A stretch of DNA of 64,000 nt from Humulus lupulus (Eukaryota; Streptophyta; Magnoliopsida; Rosales; Cannabaceae), in assembly GCF_963169125.1 (NCBI RefSeq), contig NC_084802.1:32394107-32458106 (forward strand), in the 5' to 3' direction. Of this stretch, positions 23,951 through 35,760 are shown piece by piece. The translations under genes and the position numbers were made by a program. The notes under the pieces are model-generated. The model made no database searches. It was not told the origin of the DNA and saw only the letters and a program-made list of their open reading frames with translations. Each line of letters begins with the position of its first letter. The stretch's first letter is position 1.

Positions 23951-24654
23951 TACCTATGCCAACAAGATGCATCTTCTTTTCGGTAACTACCTATGCCAAT
24001 AAGATGCATCTTCTTTTTGGTAGCCCATCACTTGAGAACTCCAAAGTTAAGTGTGCTTGACCTGGAGTAGTCTCATGATGGGTGACCTCTTGGGATGTTT
24101 TCCCAAGAAGCATGCGAGTGAGGACCAAGCATGCTGGAAAGACTCGTGTTGGTTTGTAGGGTTAGTCGTCATTCCAGGAAGCAGCCATAGTGATGTGGGG
24201 TGTTACAAATGGTATCAGAGCCTTGACCCAGCCAGAAGTGTGGCCGACGGGGACGTCAGACCCCTAAGGGAGAGTGATTGTGACAGTATAAATCCTTTGA
24301 TCCGCAGGGGGAAAGACTGGGTAAAAATCTGTGCAATCCCACATCTCCTGGGGAAGGTCAAGTGTGATGATTCTAATACTGTGTAGGTATGGGACTACAA
24401 AGTTGAAGAAGGCTTAAATGGATTGATGGGTACTACCTATGCCAACAAGATGCATCTTCTTTTTCGGTATCCCATTACTTGAGAACTCCAAAGTTAAGCG
24501 TGCTTGACCTGAAGTAGTCTCATGATGGGTGACTTCCTAGGAAGTTTTCCCAAGAAGCATGTGAGTGAGGACAAAGCACGCGGGAAAGACTCGTGTTGCT
24601 TTGTAGGGCCAATCGTCATTTCAGGAAGCATCCATAGTGACATTGGGCGTTACA
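23951..24654 (+). mobile_element. Cassandra TRIM element (5S-promoter LTRs), 5'-truncated
   Basis: Two direct LTRs each carry 5S-rRNA-like sequence: 'gagaactccaaagttaag', 'gtgcttgacct', and 'agtagtctcatgatgggtga', which correspond to the A box and C box of the 5S promoter. The right LTR is complete (24330-24654, TGTGCAATCCC ... GCGTTACA, 325 bp). The left LTR (23951-24207) lacks its first 120 or so bases and has a local 34-bp duplication. Between them is a short internal region with the tRNA-Met primer site TGGTATCAGAGCC (24210-24222) and a purine tract. This is the known layout of Cassandra. It has no coding capacity and depends on other elements. Confidence 0.92.
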
Positions 24655-25104
24655 TTATGGGTCAATTGAAGCAAATTTGGATAGGTTTTAAGTTAAGACT
24701 TGGATATATTTATGGCTAGTTTCCTGCTGATTTGAATTTTGCAAAGTCTAGGAGTGATGTTGTAGCTATGTTGTTAGGCTTTTTAGTGATGCTGCAGCAT
24801 TGAAGATATGCGAGATTTGAGAATTTTTAAGAAATTTTTGGCAATTTATTTTGGCAAGAAATCAAGGGGCCATGCGATACATCGCAGAGTAGAGGCGTGG
24901 TATCGCCATTTTAGAAAAACAAAAAAAATGATTTTAGATACCCCAAATAAAAATTAATATTTTTACCAATCCCTAATTTCACCCCTCCCAAACTCACAGC
25001 TTCTTCCCCAACCTGATACCCCCACCTCCATAGTCGACCCTCACCTCCAAATCACCACCACCTTCTGCACCTCCGACCACCCTAACGAGACCCACAGTCG
25101 CACA
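24655..25104. other. Unassigned repeat-like sequence
   Basis: No gene. It contains a short pair of GCGATACATCGC / GGTATCGCC-type palindromes (24875-24905) like those in the LTRs nearby, then a C-rich strand-biased stretch (24970-25104) that continues across the solo LTR at 27432. It is probably part of an older LTR retrotransposon into which copy E was inserted. Confidence 0.35.
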
Positions 25105-27431
25105 TGTAGCGTCCCAAATTTGCTAATAGGGCTTAGATCCTTGATTAGCATGTCGGGAGGGAAATAACTGATTTAATTATGTTAATATGTGAATTAAATG
25201 ATTATGTGATTATAAATGCATGTTTAGGTGAATTAAATATGCATGTGGGCCCCATTTGGTTATTAGGGGCATATTTGTAAATTTAGCCCATTGAGGGCAT
25301 AAATGCAATATATTTGTATGTTGTGATTGGTACCACGAGGGTGTGGTGATATGTTTGTGATGTCCGATCCGAGACGGTCCTAGGGAGCGGATAACTAAAT
25401 AGTCACAACGGGGTCGAATACCCGGCTTGGGAGGAGCCTAGGGGTATTTTGGGAACATTTTTGGTGTTCGGGATTTACCAAGTAGCGGGTAGTAATTTAG
25501 CAATTATTTGGGCATGTCGGGATTAAAATTAGAATTTATAAGAACACTTGAGGAATTAGTGGGAATGTGGCAAAAGACAATTTTGCCCTTAGAGGCGTTA
25601 GAAAGGGGGTAAGGATAAGTTAGGGGTATTTTTGTCTTTTGCTCCATGGGATAGACACAGCTGGGCCTTGGGGGTTTTGTGGGATAAAACATAAGTTAGA
25701 AAACATTTCCACAAGTTCCCTTCCCTTTCAGTCACGTTTTTCTCTCTCAAGGCTAAGGAGGAAGTTTTTTTTGCTGAACTCAAGGGGGAAAGTCTTTGAA
25801 GTTCAAAGGGGATTGAAGCTAGAAGTAGTTGAGGTTTAGCTCAGGGATGGGTCATCAGTTGAGGTAAGGTTGTTTCTATGTTTCTTCTGGTAATTATTGC
25901 TGATTTTACCAAGTTTCCTATTATGGTTTAGATGTTCTATATGGTTGAAGTTTATGATATGAATTCTGAGTTTTATGAGTTGGTGAGGTGAGTTTTGGGG
26001 TATCTTTATGAGTTATGCTGCTTTGGTATGAATTGTGGATTGAATTATGGGTCTAGACTATGATTTGTGTGGATTTTTGAGAGGTTAGTTTGTAAAATGC
26101 ATGAGAAATTCTGGGTTTTGGGGCTTGCGTCGCGGCCCCTGATCTTCAAACGTCGCTGCCCGTGTGTGCAAGGAGGCCTGGGGAGCCTCTAATCATGCCC
26201 AGGCGTCGCGGCACAAGTAGGGCGCGCTGCGGCCCGTGTCCTCCAGTAGAGAGGGATTTGCCCTCTGACTTGTAGCGGGCTGCAATCCTAGAGGGCATGT
26301 TGCGACTCAAAATAGGAAAAGGGGGAAAATGAAGGTTTTAAGCTTAGGAACCCAAATGTTAAGGCACGGGAAGGGTTCTACAACCCGGTTTAGTAGAATT
26401 TTAGGTCCTGGAGGCTAGATTAATATTCCAAAGTTCTTATTTCATTTAGGGCTTGATGGGTGGTTATTATGAATGCATTGTGACTAGGTTTACATTAAAA
26501 CTCGAGTTATAAAACTATGCTAAGGACCGCGATAATCAATCAGCTCAGGACACAAGTAAGAGAATTTTTTGTACCATAGAGCTATGTGGTGTGTTGTGAT
26601 GTATGTATTTTTTATAGGTGTTATGTCAAACATGTGGTTGTGACTGATCGGCAAGAGCTGGGAGCGGCAAGAGCCGGAAACGGTAAGAGCCACAAGCGAC
26701 AAAGGGCCAGGATCGGCGTTAAGCATGCTGAATGCAGGTCGCTAGGGCGAGGCCCTCTAAGGGTGTTGTACACACCCGTTCGGTTAGGACCGCGGACCTG
26801 GCGCCTGAAGGCTCACCCTAAGCAGAGGAGATCCCTGTTGTGCTCCTGTACTGTTGCAATGATTATGCTGCAATCATATTGTGCTATTGTGTTTATGTGT
26901 TGTTATACTGCTATGATGTGATGATGTTGTACTGTTGTGCCATCGTGTGTCCCAATAACAATTTGTAGATTGTTTATTGCCTTTGATTAAGTATTTATTT
27001 GTTGAGATAAATTAGTGTATGTTGTGCTTGGGGTTCTCTTGTTAGGCCTCGGCTCACGGGTTCTCTATGGTGCAGGAAAAGGTCGGTCAACCATGAGTTG
27101 GAGGGCATGGAGCGGTGCGTACATGTTCGGCCTACCTGGCTGCCACAGCCAGGGTTATTTTGGGGAATATGTTGTAAAAGTTATTTTTGTTGCCTAGATC
27201 GACAATATTTCCTCTTCTGAGTTGTAAATATGTTTCTAAACAATATTTTGGGATCCCAATGTAATACTTTTATAATTTAAATGAATGTCCAACCCCTTTT
27301 ACGCCAAAATCTTATTTTAATGAGTTTTCATTTTAATTAACCACACTTTTTGGTCTAATATCTCGATTAGTGAGCTAATGGCACATTTTAAAATCACATG
27401 GTAACGACTCTAAGGGAAGTAGAGCGTTACA
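25105..27431 (+). mobile_element. Solo LTR, 2.3-kb family copy E
   Basis: TGTAGCG ... CGTTACA, 2327 bp, colinear with copies C and D from end to end: the 'aaatatgcatgtgggccccat' region near 25230, the GC-rich palindromic block 26120-26310, the 'cttgttaggcctcggctc' segment near 27040, and TTGGGATCCC near 27250. No internal region is present. A clean 5-bp duplication is not visible (only 'aca' on both sides), so the flanks have mutated or the copy was rearranged. Confidence 0.88.
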
Positions 27432-27914
27432 ACACCACCCAGCTTCGCCTCCCTGAAACCCGACCACAACCCCACCTAAACCCGTCCCCGATCCCCGTAG
27501 GCTCCACCCCCCACCACCACGAAAACACTACCGCCCAAACCCACATACCCATGAAACAACCTTCCCCCCGACGTCGAAGCTTAATTCTCACCTGAACCCG
27601 ACCACGATCCTCATGACCCAAGACCATTCCACCGAGAGCCCTTGTTGCAGGCCCGAAATCACCAACACCAAAACCCGCCCACAACCCACACTCCTACTCT
27701 GCTGACCGCCCAACTCCTGGTTTGCCCCTGTGCAAGTACCCCCACGACACCACCACCTGAACCTGAAGCCCCATCTTCACCCTTCTCTGCCCAAACTCGC
27801 GGACCTAACACCTCTATACCATAGCTCATTTCAATCATCTCTCACCAAGACCAACCGAAATCCACTTTGAAAGCATTATCTTGGCACTTTTTTTTCTCAC
27901 GGAAACTAGGTGGG
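27432..27914. other. C-rich non-coding stretch interrupted by copy E
   Basis: The plus strand is dominated by C and A (Pro/Thr-like shadow frames on both strands). It continues the C-rich sequence that ends at 25104. Open frames here follow from base composition and show no recognisable domain. It is likely the leader or LTR of an old element. Confidence 0.4.
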
Positions 27915-29417
27915 TGTTGTGGTAATTAATATACGCAAGTATACGCAGTCACACAAGTAATATAATGATAAGTAAGATCGTCTCCACAGGGATTGCAAAC
28001 AAAATTCAATGTAAAACCAACTAATTAACAACTTAAAATAAATGGAAAATATGGGAATGATTGGGTAATGAATCTAAATTTAAATTACTGTAAATAAAAC
28101 CTGCTTAAAATGTGGCTACAATTACTGGAAAAATAATTGCAAGAAAAAGTATCTATGGAATGATAGACTTGAATAGCTAAATCCCCCCTATGTTTTATCT
28201 GCCCAGTTGTTATAACATTCGTTCAGCAAAGTTGCACAGAGTTAACAGAATTCTAGCTATGCTCGTGAGGTTTTTCCAAAACTCATTGATTAAGTTCTAC
28301 TACTTAATTGAATATATTCCTATATTTAATCAGGTTGTAGAACAGCAATTAAACATCAATTCTCAAGTTATGCAAGGTAGTAAAATATTCCTATCTTACT
28401 TACTAAGAATAACCCAAACATGGAAATTCTCTTGCATCATCCAAGTTGTATCTACTAGATCTAGCCTTTCCAGAACCAAATTTAGCTTAGCAAATTGTTA
28501 CTCACGGCCAAATTAATAACAATAACAAAAACAGTAAGCTCACTTGAATGAACAAAGGCAAATTTACTAAAGTCATGCATCAAGATTAATTAATTCAAAG
28601 CATAGGGGTTCATAGCTATTCAAATCTCAAAAGGTTTAGCTCATGTTCAAACCAGTAATTACAATCCAAAACAGAGTTTGTTCATCCATGACTAATACTT
28701 CAGTTTCACAAAATATAGAATTAAGAGTATATGCTACAGAAAAGGAAAAGATAGAAGAAAAAGAAGAAGTAGAATCAAAGTATGCTTTTGTCCTCCTCCT
28801 TCTTTTCTCGTGGATATCCTCTTATGGGTACTTGGTTTTCTGTGTATATTTCTCTGCAATATTTTCTCCTCTAATGGCAGCAGCACATGTGTTCTATTGA
28901 ATAATCTTGGTGGCTGGTACTTCCTTTCCTTCTATATCTCCAGGGTACAATTTCATTTACCCTAATTAGAAAGCCCGCTTTCTTCTCTTTGGCCCACTAG
29001 TCCAATCCACATCAGCTAGCTGACATAATTTTAAGTGACTGCCACATAGGCGCTGAATTAGATGAAGAAATTCCTGCTGGTATTTTGTCCACGTCATTTT
29101 CCAGTACCCAGAAATGCTATAGCATTTTGTTCTCCAGCAAATCAGAAGCATTTCCAGCTTTAGTGTTCACTTTGGCCTCGAATTCCTTTCTTTCCCTTGG
29201 CAATTCAAAAATTCCTTTCCTAAACAACAAAACAAACATAATTAATTAATTAATTACATTTAACACTAACAACTTAAAAGACTCCTAAATTAGTACACTA
29301 ACTAGAAAAGAAAGATAAAAACTAATCAAACTTACAAACAACATCACATTCATTACTCTTTTCACGAAAAATCAAGTTTAAAGTTAATAAAAATAACTCT
29401 ATACCATAGAGTTATCA
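27915..29417 (-). mobile_element. Solo LTR, 1503 bp, Athila-like family
   Basis: The ends are TGTTGTGG and GTTATCA, flanked by a perfect 5-bp duplication GTGGG (27910-27914 and 29418-29422). Read on the minus strand it starts TGATAACTCTA, as does the Athila-like LTR at 35264, and ends 'acttgcgtatattaattacc', similar to the end of that LTR near 42085. There is no internal sequence, so it is a solo LTR. Open frames inside are short and unconvincing. Confidence 0.85.
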
Positions 29418-30163
29418 GTGGGATTTCAAGAAATTATTTTTACAAAAAGAGGAAACCCACAAGTGTCTCAAGATCATTCAAGGTACCTCATCGCTTGTGT
29501 TTGCTCACTGTGGAATTGAAGTTCATTATGGCTTGGATTTGTTGTTACTGAGATTTTGTTGATTATTATTCTTGATTGGTCCATTTTTCTCACGACCTTG
29601 AAAGGGTTAGTTGTGTTCTTGATTCTGAGGTGTGTTCACACACAACCAATCATTGAGTAATTGAGGTGTGAGGTTCTCTATATTGCTCTGTTTGATGTTG
29701 ATTGCTTTCATTCCTGGGGCTGCTTCTTAAGCTATTTGAGATACACTGTCAGGGCTTTATTTTGGTCTCTTTTCAAGCATCACAGGTCCTTTGGGTCATA
29801 TTAGGGGCTGTTCTGACTATCATTCCCAGCCGAGCCTACTTGAAATATTGCTTGTGATTCAGGAGTTCCAATTTACTCGGAATGTCTAAAAGTATTGCTC
29901 GGAAATTGCGATCCCTTCAAAAGTTCCATTGTGACATCGCTGAGACTCGCTTTAAAGAGACATATAGTCAGCTGAAGTTTATGCTAGACAAGGAATTCAA
30001 CTTAGCAAGCTCTTGTGAGGAAGAAGTGCCCACTTATGTTAGAGAGCCTATTGTGGAGCTGCATTGGGAATCATCTTGTGGACTGCTTGTGTGCCCTGAT
30101 GAGGACATGGAGAGGGAATTCTATGTTGGGAATAGTGCCCTTAAAGCAATTTTAGTTGAAAAA
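29418..30163. other. Sequence of unknown origin flanking a solo LTR
   Basis: It continues from 27909 once the solo LTR is removed. It has leader-like, T-rich sequence and then a short open frame (29882-30175). It may be an LTR-retrotransposon leader and gag start or a captured host fragment; nothing decides between these. Confidence 0.35.
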
Positions 30164-30175
30164 TGTTTTAAATGA
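29882..30175 (+). CDS. Unrecognised ORF, 97 residues
   Basis: ATG-initiated frame with evenly mixed charged and hydrophobic residues (starts MSKSIARKLRSLQKF; contains 'EEEVPTYVREPIVELHWE'). I do not recognise a family. Its 3' end overlaps the start of the LTR-like region at 30164, so the original protein was probably longer and is cut there. Codon content looks protein-like rather than low-complexity. Candidates are the start of a gag or a captured gene fragment. Confidence 0.3.
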   Translation: MSKSIARKLRSLQKFHCDIAETRFKETYSQLKFMLDKEFNLASSCEEEVPTYVREPIVELHWESSCGLLVCPDEDMEREFYVGNSALKAILVEKCFK

Positions 30176-32188
30176 AATAAATAATTGAATTGAATTATTA
30201 TGTATATAGACTATGTCCAATATTATGTTGATAATATTAAGTAAATATCATAATATTCTAAATTTTATCCATGTGGTCTTAATCTCATATTGGTATGAGA
30301 GGATCGAGATTAAAATAATAAACTTAAAATAGTTTACAGTAAAATAAAGTTATGGAATCTTTAGATTAATTACTGCTAGTACGATTCGCTAGTATTATGA
30401 ATACAAGTGACCTAGATCTGGGTCACTAGTGTAGTAGGACACTTTAGTGAAGGTATTTTATATATAGTGATATATAGAACTGGATCAGATGTGATTTGTT
30501 AATACTTGTTTAAACACCGTTTCATAGTATTAAACAAACACATCAAACGATAATCATATACACGATGATCTCAATCCTGAGGTTGCTATGAACTCCTATA
30601 TATGTCATTTGATCCTTCGATTCATGCGTTAAGGTTTGTCAGAATGATCAGGCTAAGAATAATTATTTTGGGGACTCAATGATATATATGGTTGGGGACA
30701 TAGTTTAACAAATATGGAATCTATACCTTCTTATAGATTGAATAATGGTTCCCTATTGGGTTGACTTTTGGAACTGAAAATGTTATGAGTGTTCACATCG
30801 CAAACTTGTTGTGACACAACCTTCACAAGTAAAGTCAATGGTACTCTAGGAACAAGATATTGCTAAAAGGGTAAAACGGTAATTTTATTCCCTTTTAATT
30901 ATGAACCATTAATAAAAGATTAACGTTGTATGTAATGATTATATCAATGGACATTTTATTCTTTAATAATGTACTCAGTAAATATATGTCTATAATTTTC
31001 AAGAGTTCAATCTCATATTTATAGTGGAGTAATCATGAGACTAATAAATATGATTATTTAATCAAAGAGCTTTGATTAATAATCTAATATTTATTGGAGC
31101 TTGATATTATAGGTCCATAGGTCCCCAGGGTGGCTCTATCAACACCATATCAAGGTAAGAGTTGATACAAGGGTAAAACTATAATTTGGAAATTTGAGAA
31201 GAATTTTATTCTTCAGGTCAAGTATACAATTAAATGATAATTGAGGTTATTAATTTGGAATTAATTATTAAATTTTTAAAAATATATTTATTAATTTAAA
31301 TATATAATTTCAAAATTTATATATATAAATAAATAAATAAATTTTGAAATTAATTATTTTATTTGAGTGGGAGAAAATAAAATTGATATGTCAAAAATAA
31401 TTTTTGATTTATTGAATTTTAAAAGATGATGATAATGATGATCATCAATTTGAATTTTTAATTTAAAATTTAAATTTTGAAATATGGTTATCATTTTCTT
31501 CCTTAAAAAGATAAATACCTTATTTTGTGGAAGATTGATTTTAGTTAAATAAAAAAAATACAGTCCAAGACTGTGCCATGTGTGTAGCACTACACTGATA
31601 TTGTATTAGTGTTTTTTTTTATTTCATTTATTTAATTAATTAACAATTTGAAAATATAATTTTTCAAATTTGGTAAGTTAGATATTTACCTAAATCAATT
31701 CCTCTCATCATTATGATATTATTATATTACTATTATTATTAATAATAATAAGGTAATAGAATAATCTCTATATATATGATATAGAATAATAAGAAGAAAG
31801 ATATAAAATATACAAGAAAAGTTTCAGAATTTTTGTTAGACAAAAAGATTATCTTCTTCTTCTTTATTCTAATCATTCTCAGACCATAATCCAAGTTCTC
31901 ATGTGTTGAGAAATACTTGTGATTCCGAAATTACAAACTCATGTTCTCTATGTGTCCACACACATCTTGAGGTGTAGAGAATACTCCAGAAGATCGTGGT
32001 TTGAGTACTCAAAGCGTTAGATAAGAAGATTGATATATATATATATATATATACGAAAATACTCAAGGACACTTGATAGGCTTCAAGAGGTAAAAGTTCA
32101 TGTTCTTGTATGTTTATATGTTATATATAAATATATTGTATATTTATATATATGTTGCATGATTAATAATATTTTATGCTAATGTTTC
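30164..32188 (+). mobile_element. Probable Copia-type LTR, about 2 kb
   Basis: AT-rich, non-coding. Several segments resemble the reverse complement of the Copia LTR at 4174-5107: 'attggagcttgatattatag' followed by 'ggtccccag', and 'ttctcatgtgttgagaa' near 31895. It starts TGTTTTAAATG. It contains a (TA)n run at 32035-32053. The right edge is hidden by insertion of LTR copy F, and no target duplication could be fixed. Confidence 0.5.
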
Positions 32189-34670
32189 TGTAATGCCCTA
32201 CTACACAGAGACTGAAACACTGTATATTTTAAATAGTGCTAAACTCGCTAAATGAGTCATTTGACCATAATCGTGTAACTAAACGTGATTAATGGTTTAG
32301 GGTTAAAAATATTGGTCAAAGATACAAATGTTTCACTAAAATGTTTACTGTATACATGGGGTCCCAAAATACATTTAAAAGGTTAATTATATAAAAGAGT
32401 TACAACCTGCTGACCTAAGCGGCAAAATAGGGTTTAACCCTAGTTCCTTTTTAAACCCTCGGCTGTGGTGGTTGAGTAGTCGCATATGTGCACATCGTCA
32501 CCTAAGCTCTCCAACTCAAGGATGGTCCAGCTCTATTTTCCCTTTACCTGCACCACATAGCACCCGTGAGCCGAGGCTCAGCAAGAAAACTTAAACATGC
32601 TCATAAGCAGCTAATAACATATTACCAAATCATAATAAGCATGCCTAGCAGTAATAACCCTTCCCATGCATGCAAGAAAGTTCAAATAAATGATTATGGA
32701 ATCATTCTGGCTCAACGCCCTAAGATATGGGACAAATGAGTCACCCTGGGGCCCTCTGTCCTCTGTATAACCAGCTTTGGAGCTGATCTAGCATACTCAA
32801 CGCTAAGTTTTCTCTGACCAGTAGATCGATCAAGTGTATGATGTGCTCCTGGTTAGGCTAGATCATATGGACCAGTGCTTAGCGCGCTATCGCCCTGCTT
32901 GACTAATAAGTCAATGCCTTATGACTAGCATTCAGTGTGTTAATGTTGTCCTTGACTAATAAGTCAATGCTTTACGACCAACACTCGTCGTGCTAATGCC
33001 GTCCTTGACTAATAAGTCAATGCTTTATGACCAACACTCACCATGCTAATGCTGTCCTTGACTAATAAGTCAATGTTAGGATATGGGACTAATAAGTCAC
33101 CCTGGGGCCCTTAGCCATATCCTATGTATAAGCATACCTGGCGTTGACCAGCACCCAATGTGCTAAGGCCGTTCTTGACTAATAACTCAATGCTAGGATA
33201 TGAGACTAATAAGTCACCCCAGGTCCCTTAGTCTTATCCTCTGTTTAAGCGTATAATGCGCTGACCAGCACTCAACGTGCTAAGGTTGTTCTTGACTAAT
33301 AAGTCACCCCAGGTCCCTTAGCCCTATCCTCTGTATAAGCATACATGACACTTCTAGTTAGCCTAAGCATCATGACCAGCACTCAGCTCGCTATTTCCGC
33401 CCTTGACTGATAAGTCAATGCTTTTCGACCAGCGCTCAATGCTATTGCCGACCTTGACTAATAAGTCAATGCTTTACGACCAGCGCTGAACGCTATTGTC
33501 TCCTTGACTAATAATTCAAGTCTTTCCCAATAAGATAATGCAAAAAAGCATATATCATAAGTTAAATATCCAGATATAAAGCATTCAACATGCTTAATCA
33601 ACAATCACAAGCATAATAATCATGCACATACTCAAGTGTCCATGCCCTATTCATGTTCATGTTCAACAATTCGGAATCACAAGCATAATAATAATCATGC
33701 ACATTTACAGAGACTCAGGCTCTGATTAATTCTATATTCAACATTTAGGCCATGCCATAATCACATGTATCACATACTGGGTGCAGTTTTCTTACCTTTA
33801 GTCCAAGCACAGGTTACCAATAAACGACCCTCGAGCACGATCATGATTCTAAACCCCTAGCGATAACCTAGTCACAACCATAATATAGAATCCCGTAAAA
33901 AATGAGTAAACACAGGCTTCTGGACCGAGTCCTAGCCTTTGGGACGTCAAATCCTACCAAACGGGGTAGTAGGATTGATCCCGAGCCCTTAGGTTTAAGT
34001 TCCTAGGACTAAAAACCCATTTTGGCCATTTTTGCCCTTTTGGGCTGCAGTCCCAAAATCCCAGGCCGTAGCCTGCTCAAGAATAGGAGCTAAACCCCTC
34101 TCTATCTGTGACGTGGGCCGCGGCCTGCAAAAAAGGGGCTAGGGCACAAGGTGCCCCTAACAGCCAAAAACCACCTTTTTTTCAAGCTTGGGCCGCGACA
34201 CACAATAAAAGGGTCGCGGCCCAACCACGAACACAACCCAAAAACTCTTATTCTCCCACTTTAAATCCTTCCAAAAATGTATCCAAACATACTCAAATCT
34301 CAAAAACAAAGTTCCCAATCATCTCAATGGCACAAAATCCTCAAATCACAAGCTTCAAATCATTCAAAAAATCTTCAAAACGTAAAATCCAAATTCAAAA
34401 CTTAAGAAATTTTAGGAAACGGAAACTAACAAATTCAAAGCTTAAATTACCTCTGATTATGTTGTTTCTCGCTAAATCCTCCAACTAATAAGCTTTTAAT
34501 CTTTCCTAAAATCGTTATGACTCTAACCTTGCTTGAATCTGAGTCCTAAAACTCGAGTTTCCTTTGAAAATGCGAACAACGTCAAAAAGGGATAATGGGA
34601 GAGAAAGAATGTACTGAACGTTCATTTTATAAAGGGGGATCTTTTCTCTTTTTCTGGAATTTTGGGAGAA
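32189..34670 (-). mobile_element. Large LTR, 2.3-kb family copy F, expanded by a minisatellite
   Basis: Inverse orientation: TGTAATGCCC at 32189 is the inverted 3' end of the family. 'gagccgaggctcagcaaga' (32562-32584) is the inverse of the shared 'cggctc' segment. A GC-rich block lies at 34045-34225 and a leader-like AG-rich part at 34560-34670. The LTR's first 600-700 bases are missing on the right. It is longer than expected because of a tandem array at 32899-33530. Non-coding. Confidence 0.75.
32899..33530 (-). repeat. Tandem array built on TTGACTAATAAGTCAA
   Basis: About ten spaced copies of an inverted repeat, TTGACT-AATA-AGTCAA or close variants, first at 32899-32914, 32952-32967, 33005-33020 and 33058-33073 (spacing 53 bp). 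Later copies carry changes such as 'aataactcaa' and a longer unit containing 'ccctggggccctta'. TTGAC(C/T) is the W-box core bound by WRKY factors, so each unit presents two in inverted order. It lies inside LTR copy F. Confidence 0.85.
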
Positions 34671-34925
34671 AAATCTGAGCGACGAGTGAACTCATCAATT
34701 CGTGCTTGTAATTGTCAAGTAATTCAATACTAAAGACGAAGTGGATTAGGTTATTATTGTTCATCAGAATGAACAGGGCTGAACCACTATAAAATTTATG
34801 TGTATTTATTCAAGATAATCGTACTCTATCATTTGTTTCATTTATTTCGTTCAAAAGGTGTCGTATACTGCACATACGACCATTGGCCAATTTCACTGGT
34901 CAACAATATGAAAAACATGAATTAA
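34671..34925 (+). mobile_element. Fragment of another LTR (3' end)
   Basis: Leader-type sequence with 'cgaagtggattagg' and 'gaaccactataaaattt', ending in CACTGGTCAACA, which looks like the 3' terminus of a plant LTR. The left part is missing. The family is not resolved. Confidence 0.4.
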
Positions 34926-35263
34926 ACCATATGATTGTTTCTTTGCTTAATCTAGGGAATAAGGGTTGATTGGGAAGAACTATTTGTGCACTAATTGAGA
35001 ATTCATTGAAAACTTTGTTAGGTTAGCATCTTAATACTTGAGGAACTTGGCTTGTATATACACTTGAGTTATCATTTGAATCATTGATTTGAGAGCTTTA
35101 GCCCCAATTTAATATGACCATTTTCAAGTTGATTCCAAGTTTCTTGTTTTGTTTTGTTGTGTCTTTTGTATCTTTGAGGTGTCTTTTGTATCTTTTGTGG
35201 TTTTGTGTGTTTTAGGGAGTAGAGTCATTACTCGGGAAGAGCAATGCGATAAGTTTGGGGGTG
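34926..35263 (+). mobile_element. 3' internal end of an Athila-like element with its polypurine tract
   Basis: T-rich non-coding sequence ends in 'gcgataagtttgggggtg' (about 35247-35263), the usual Athila polypurine tract, directly before an LTR start TGATAACTCTAGG at 35264. Gag, pol and env are absent. Confidence 0.65.
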
Positions 35264-35400
35264 TGATAACTCTAGGAATTAGAGTTATTTTTATGCTTTT
35301 AAACTTATATTTTTATCAAGAAAAGAGTGGTTTAGGATGTGTTGCCGTGGTTTTATTTTAGTTTTGTGAAAAATGAAATATAATAATATAATATTAAATA
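35264..35400 (+). mobile_element. Athila-like 3' LTR, first part (split by MULE-2)
   Basis: TGATAACTCTAGG start, matching the minus-strand start of the solo LTR at 27915-29417. Interrupted at 35400 by MULE-2; it resumes at 40738. Confidence 0.7.
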
Positions 35401-35760
35401 GGGTTATTTGCGGCAATAATGCCTATGTAGTTCATTTTGTTGCACTTAAATGCTAATGTAAAATTTTTGGCGGCAATAATGTCTACCGTTAATGTTTTGG
35501 TGCAGTCGTTGGTCCCTGAGCCGTTAGGAGTATATATGATACATGTGGCACGACTCGATTGGGTTAAATTATTAAAATTTAAAACAAAACTCTATTTATT
35601 ATTTTGGTTTCTAATTTAAAACAAAAAAAAAAAACTAACCTTGATTAATTAATATAACCAAAAAAACTGATTGTCTAAAACCAAGTTGTAAAACTAATCT
35701 AAAACCAAAAAATCTCATAATTCCATACCCAGAAAAATCATCTAAGCTTTCCCCCCACGA
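35401..35760. repeat. Left TIR of MULE-2
   Basis: Inverted copy of about 40395-40737, with small indels in the inner half. The word GCGGCAATAATG occurs twice (near 35410 and 35470), about 60 bp apart, and again in the other arm. This may be a duplicated transposase-binding site. Confidence 0.85.

Noticed and set aside
24025..24115. 5S rRNA gene
   Set aside because: The 5S-like promoter words sit in two direct LTRs around a tRNA-Met primer site, and the rest of the 5S gene is missing. This is Cassandra, not an rRNA gene.
25105..27431. DNA transposon with TGTARCG/CGTTACA inverted ends
   Set aside because: Sister copies have 5-bp duplications, TG..CA ends and LTR-like promoter/leader layout, so LTR is the better call.
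27398..27824. Pro/Thr-rich ORFs on both strands
   Set aside because: They arise from C-rich strand bias; no start context, no domain, and frames on both strands look alike.
32899..33530. CRISPR-like array of repeats and spacers
   Set aside because: The repeats are inverted-repeat words within a plant LTR, the units drift in length and sequence, and the spacers are related to each other.
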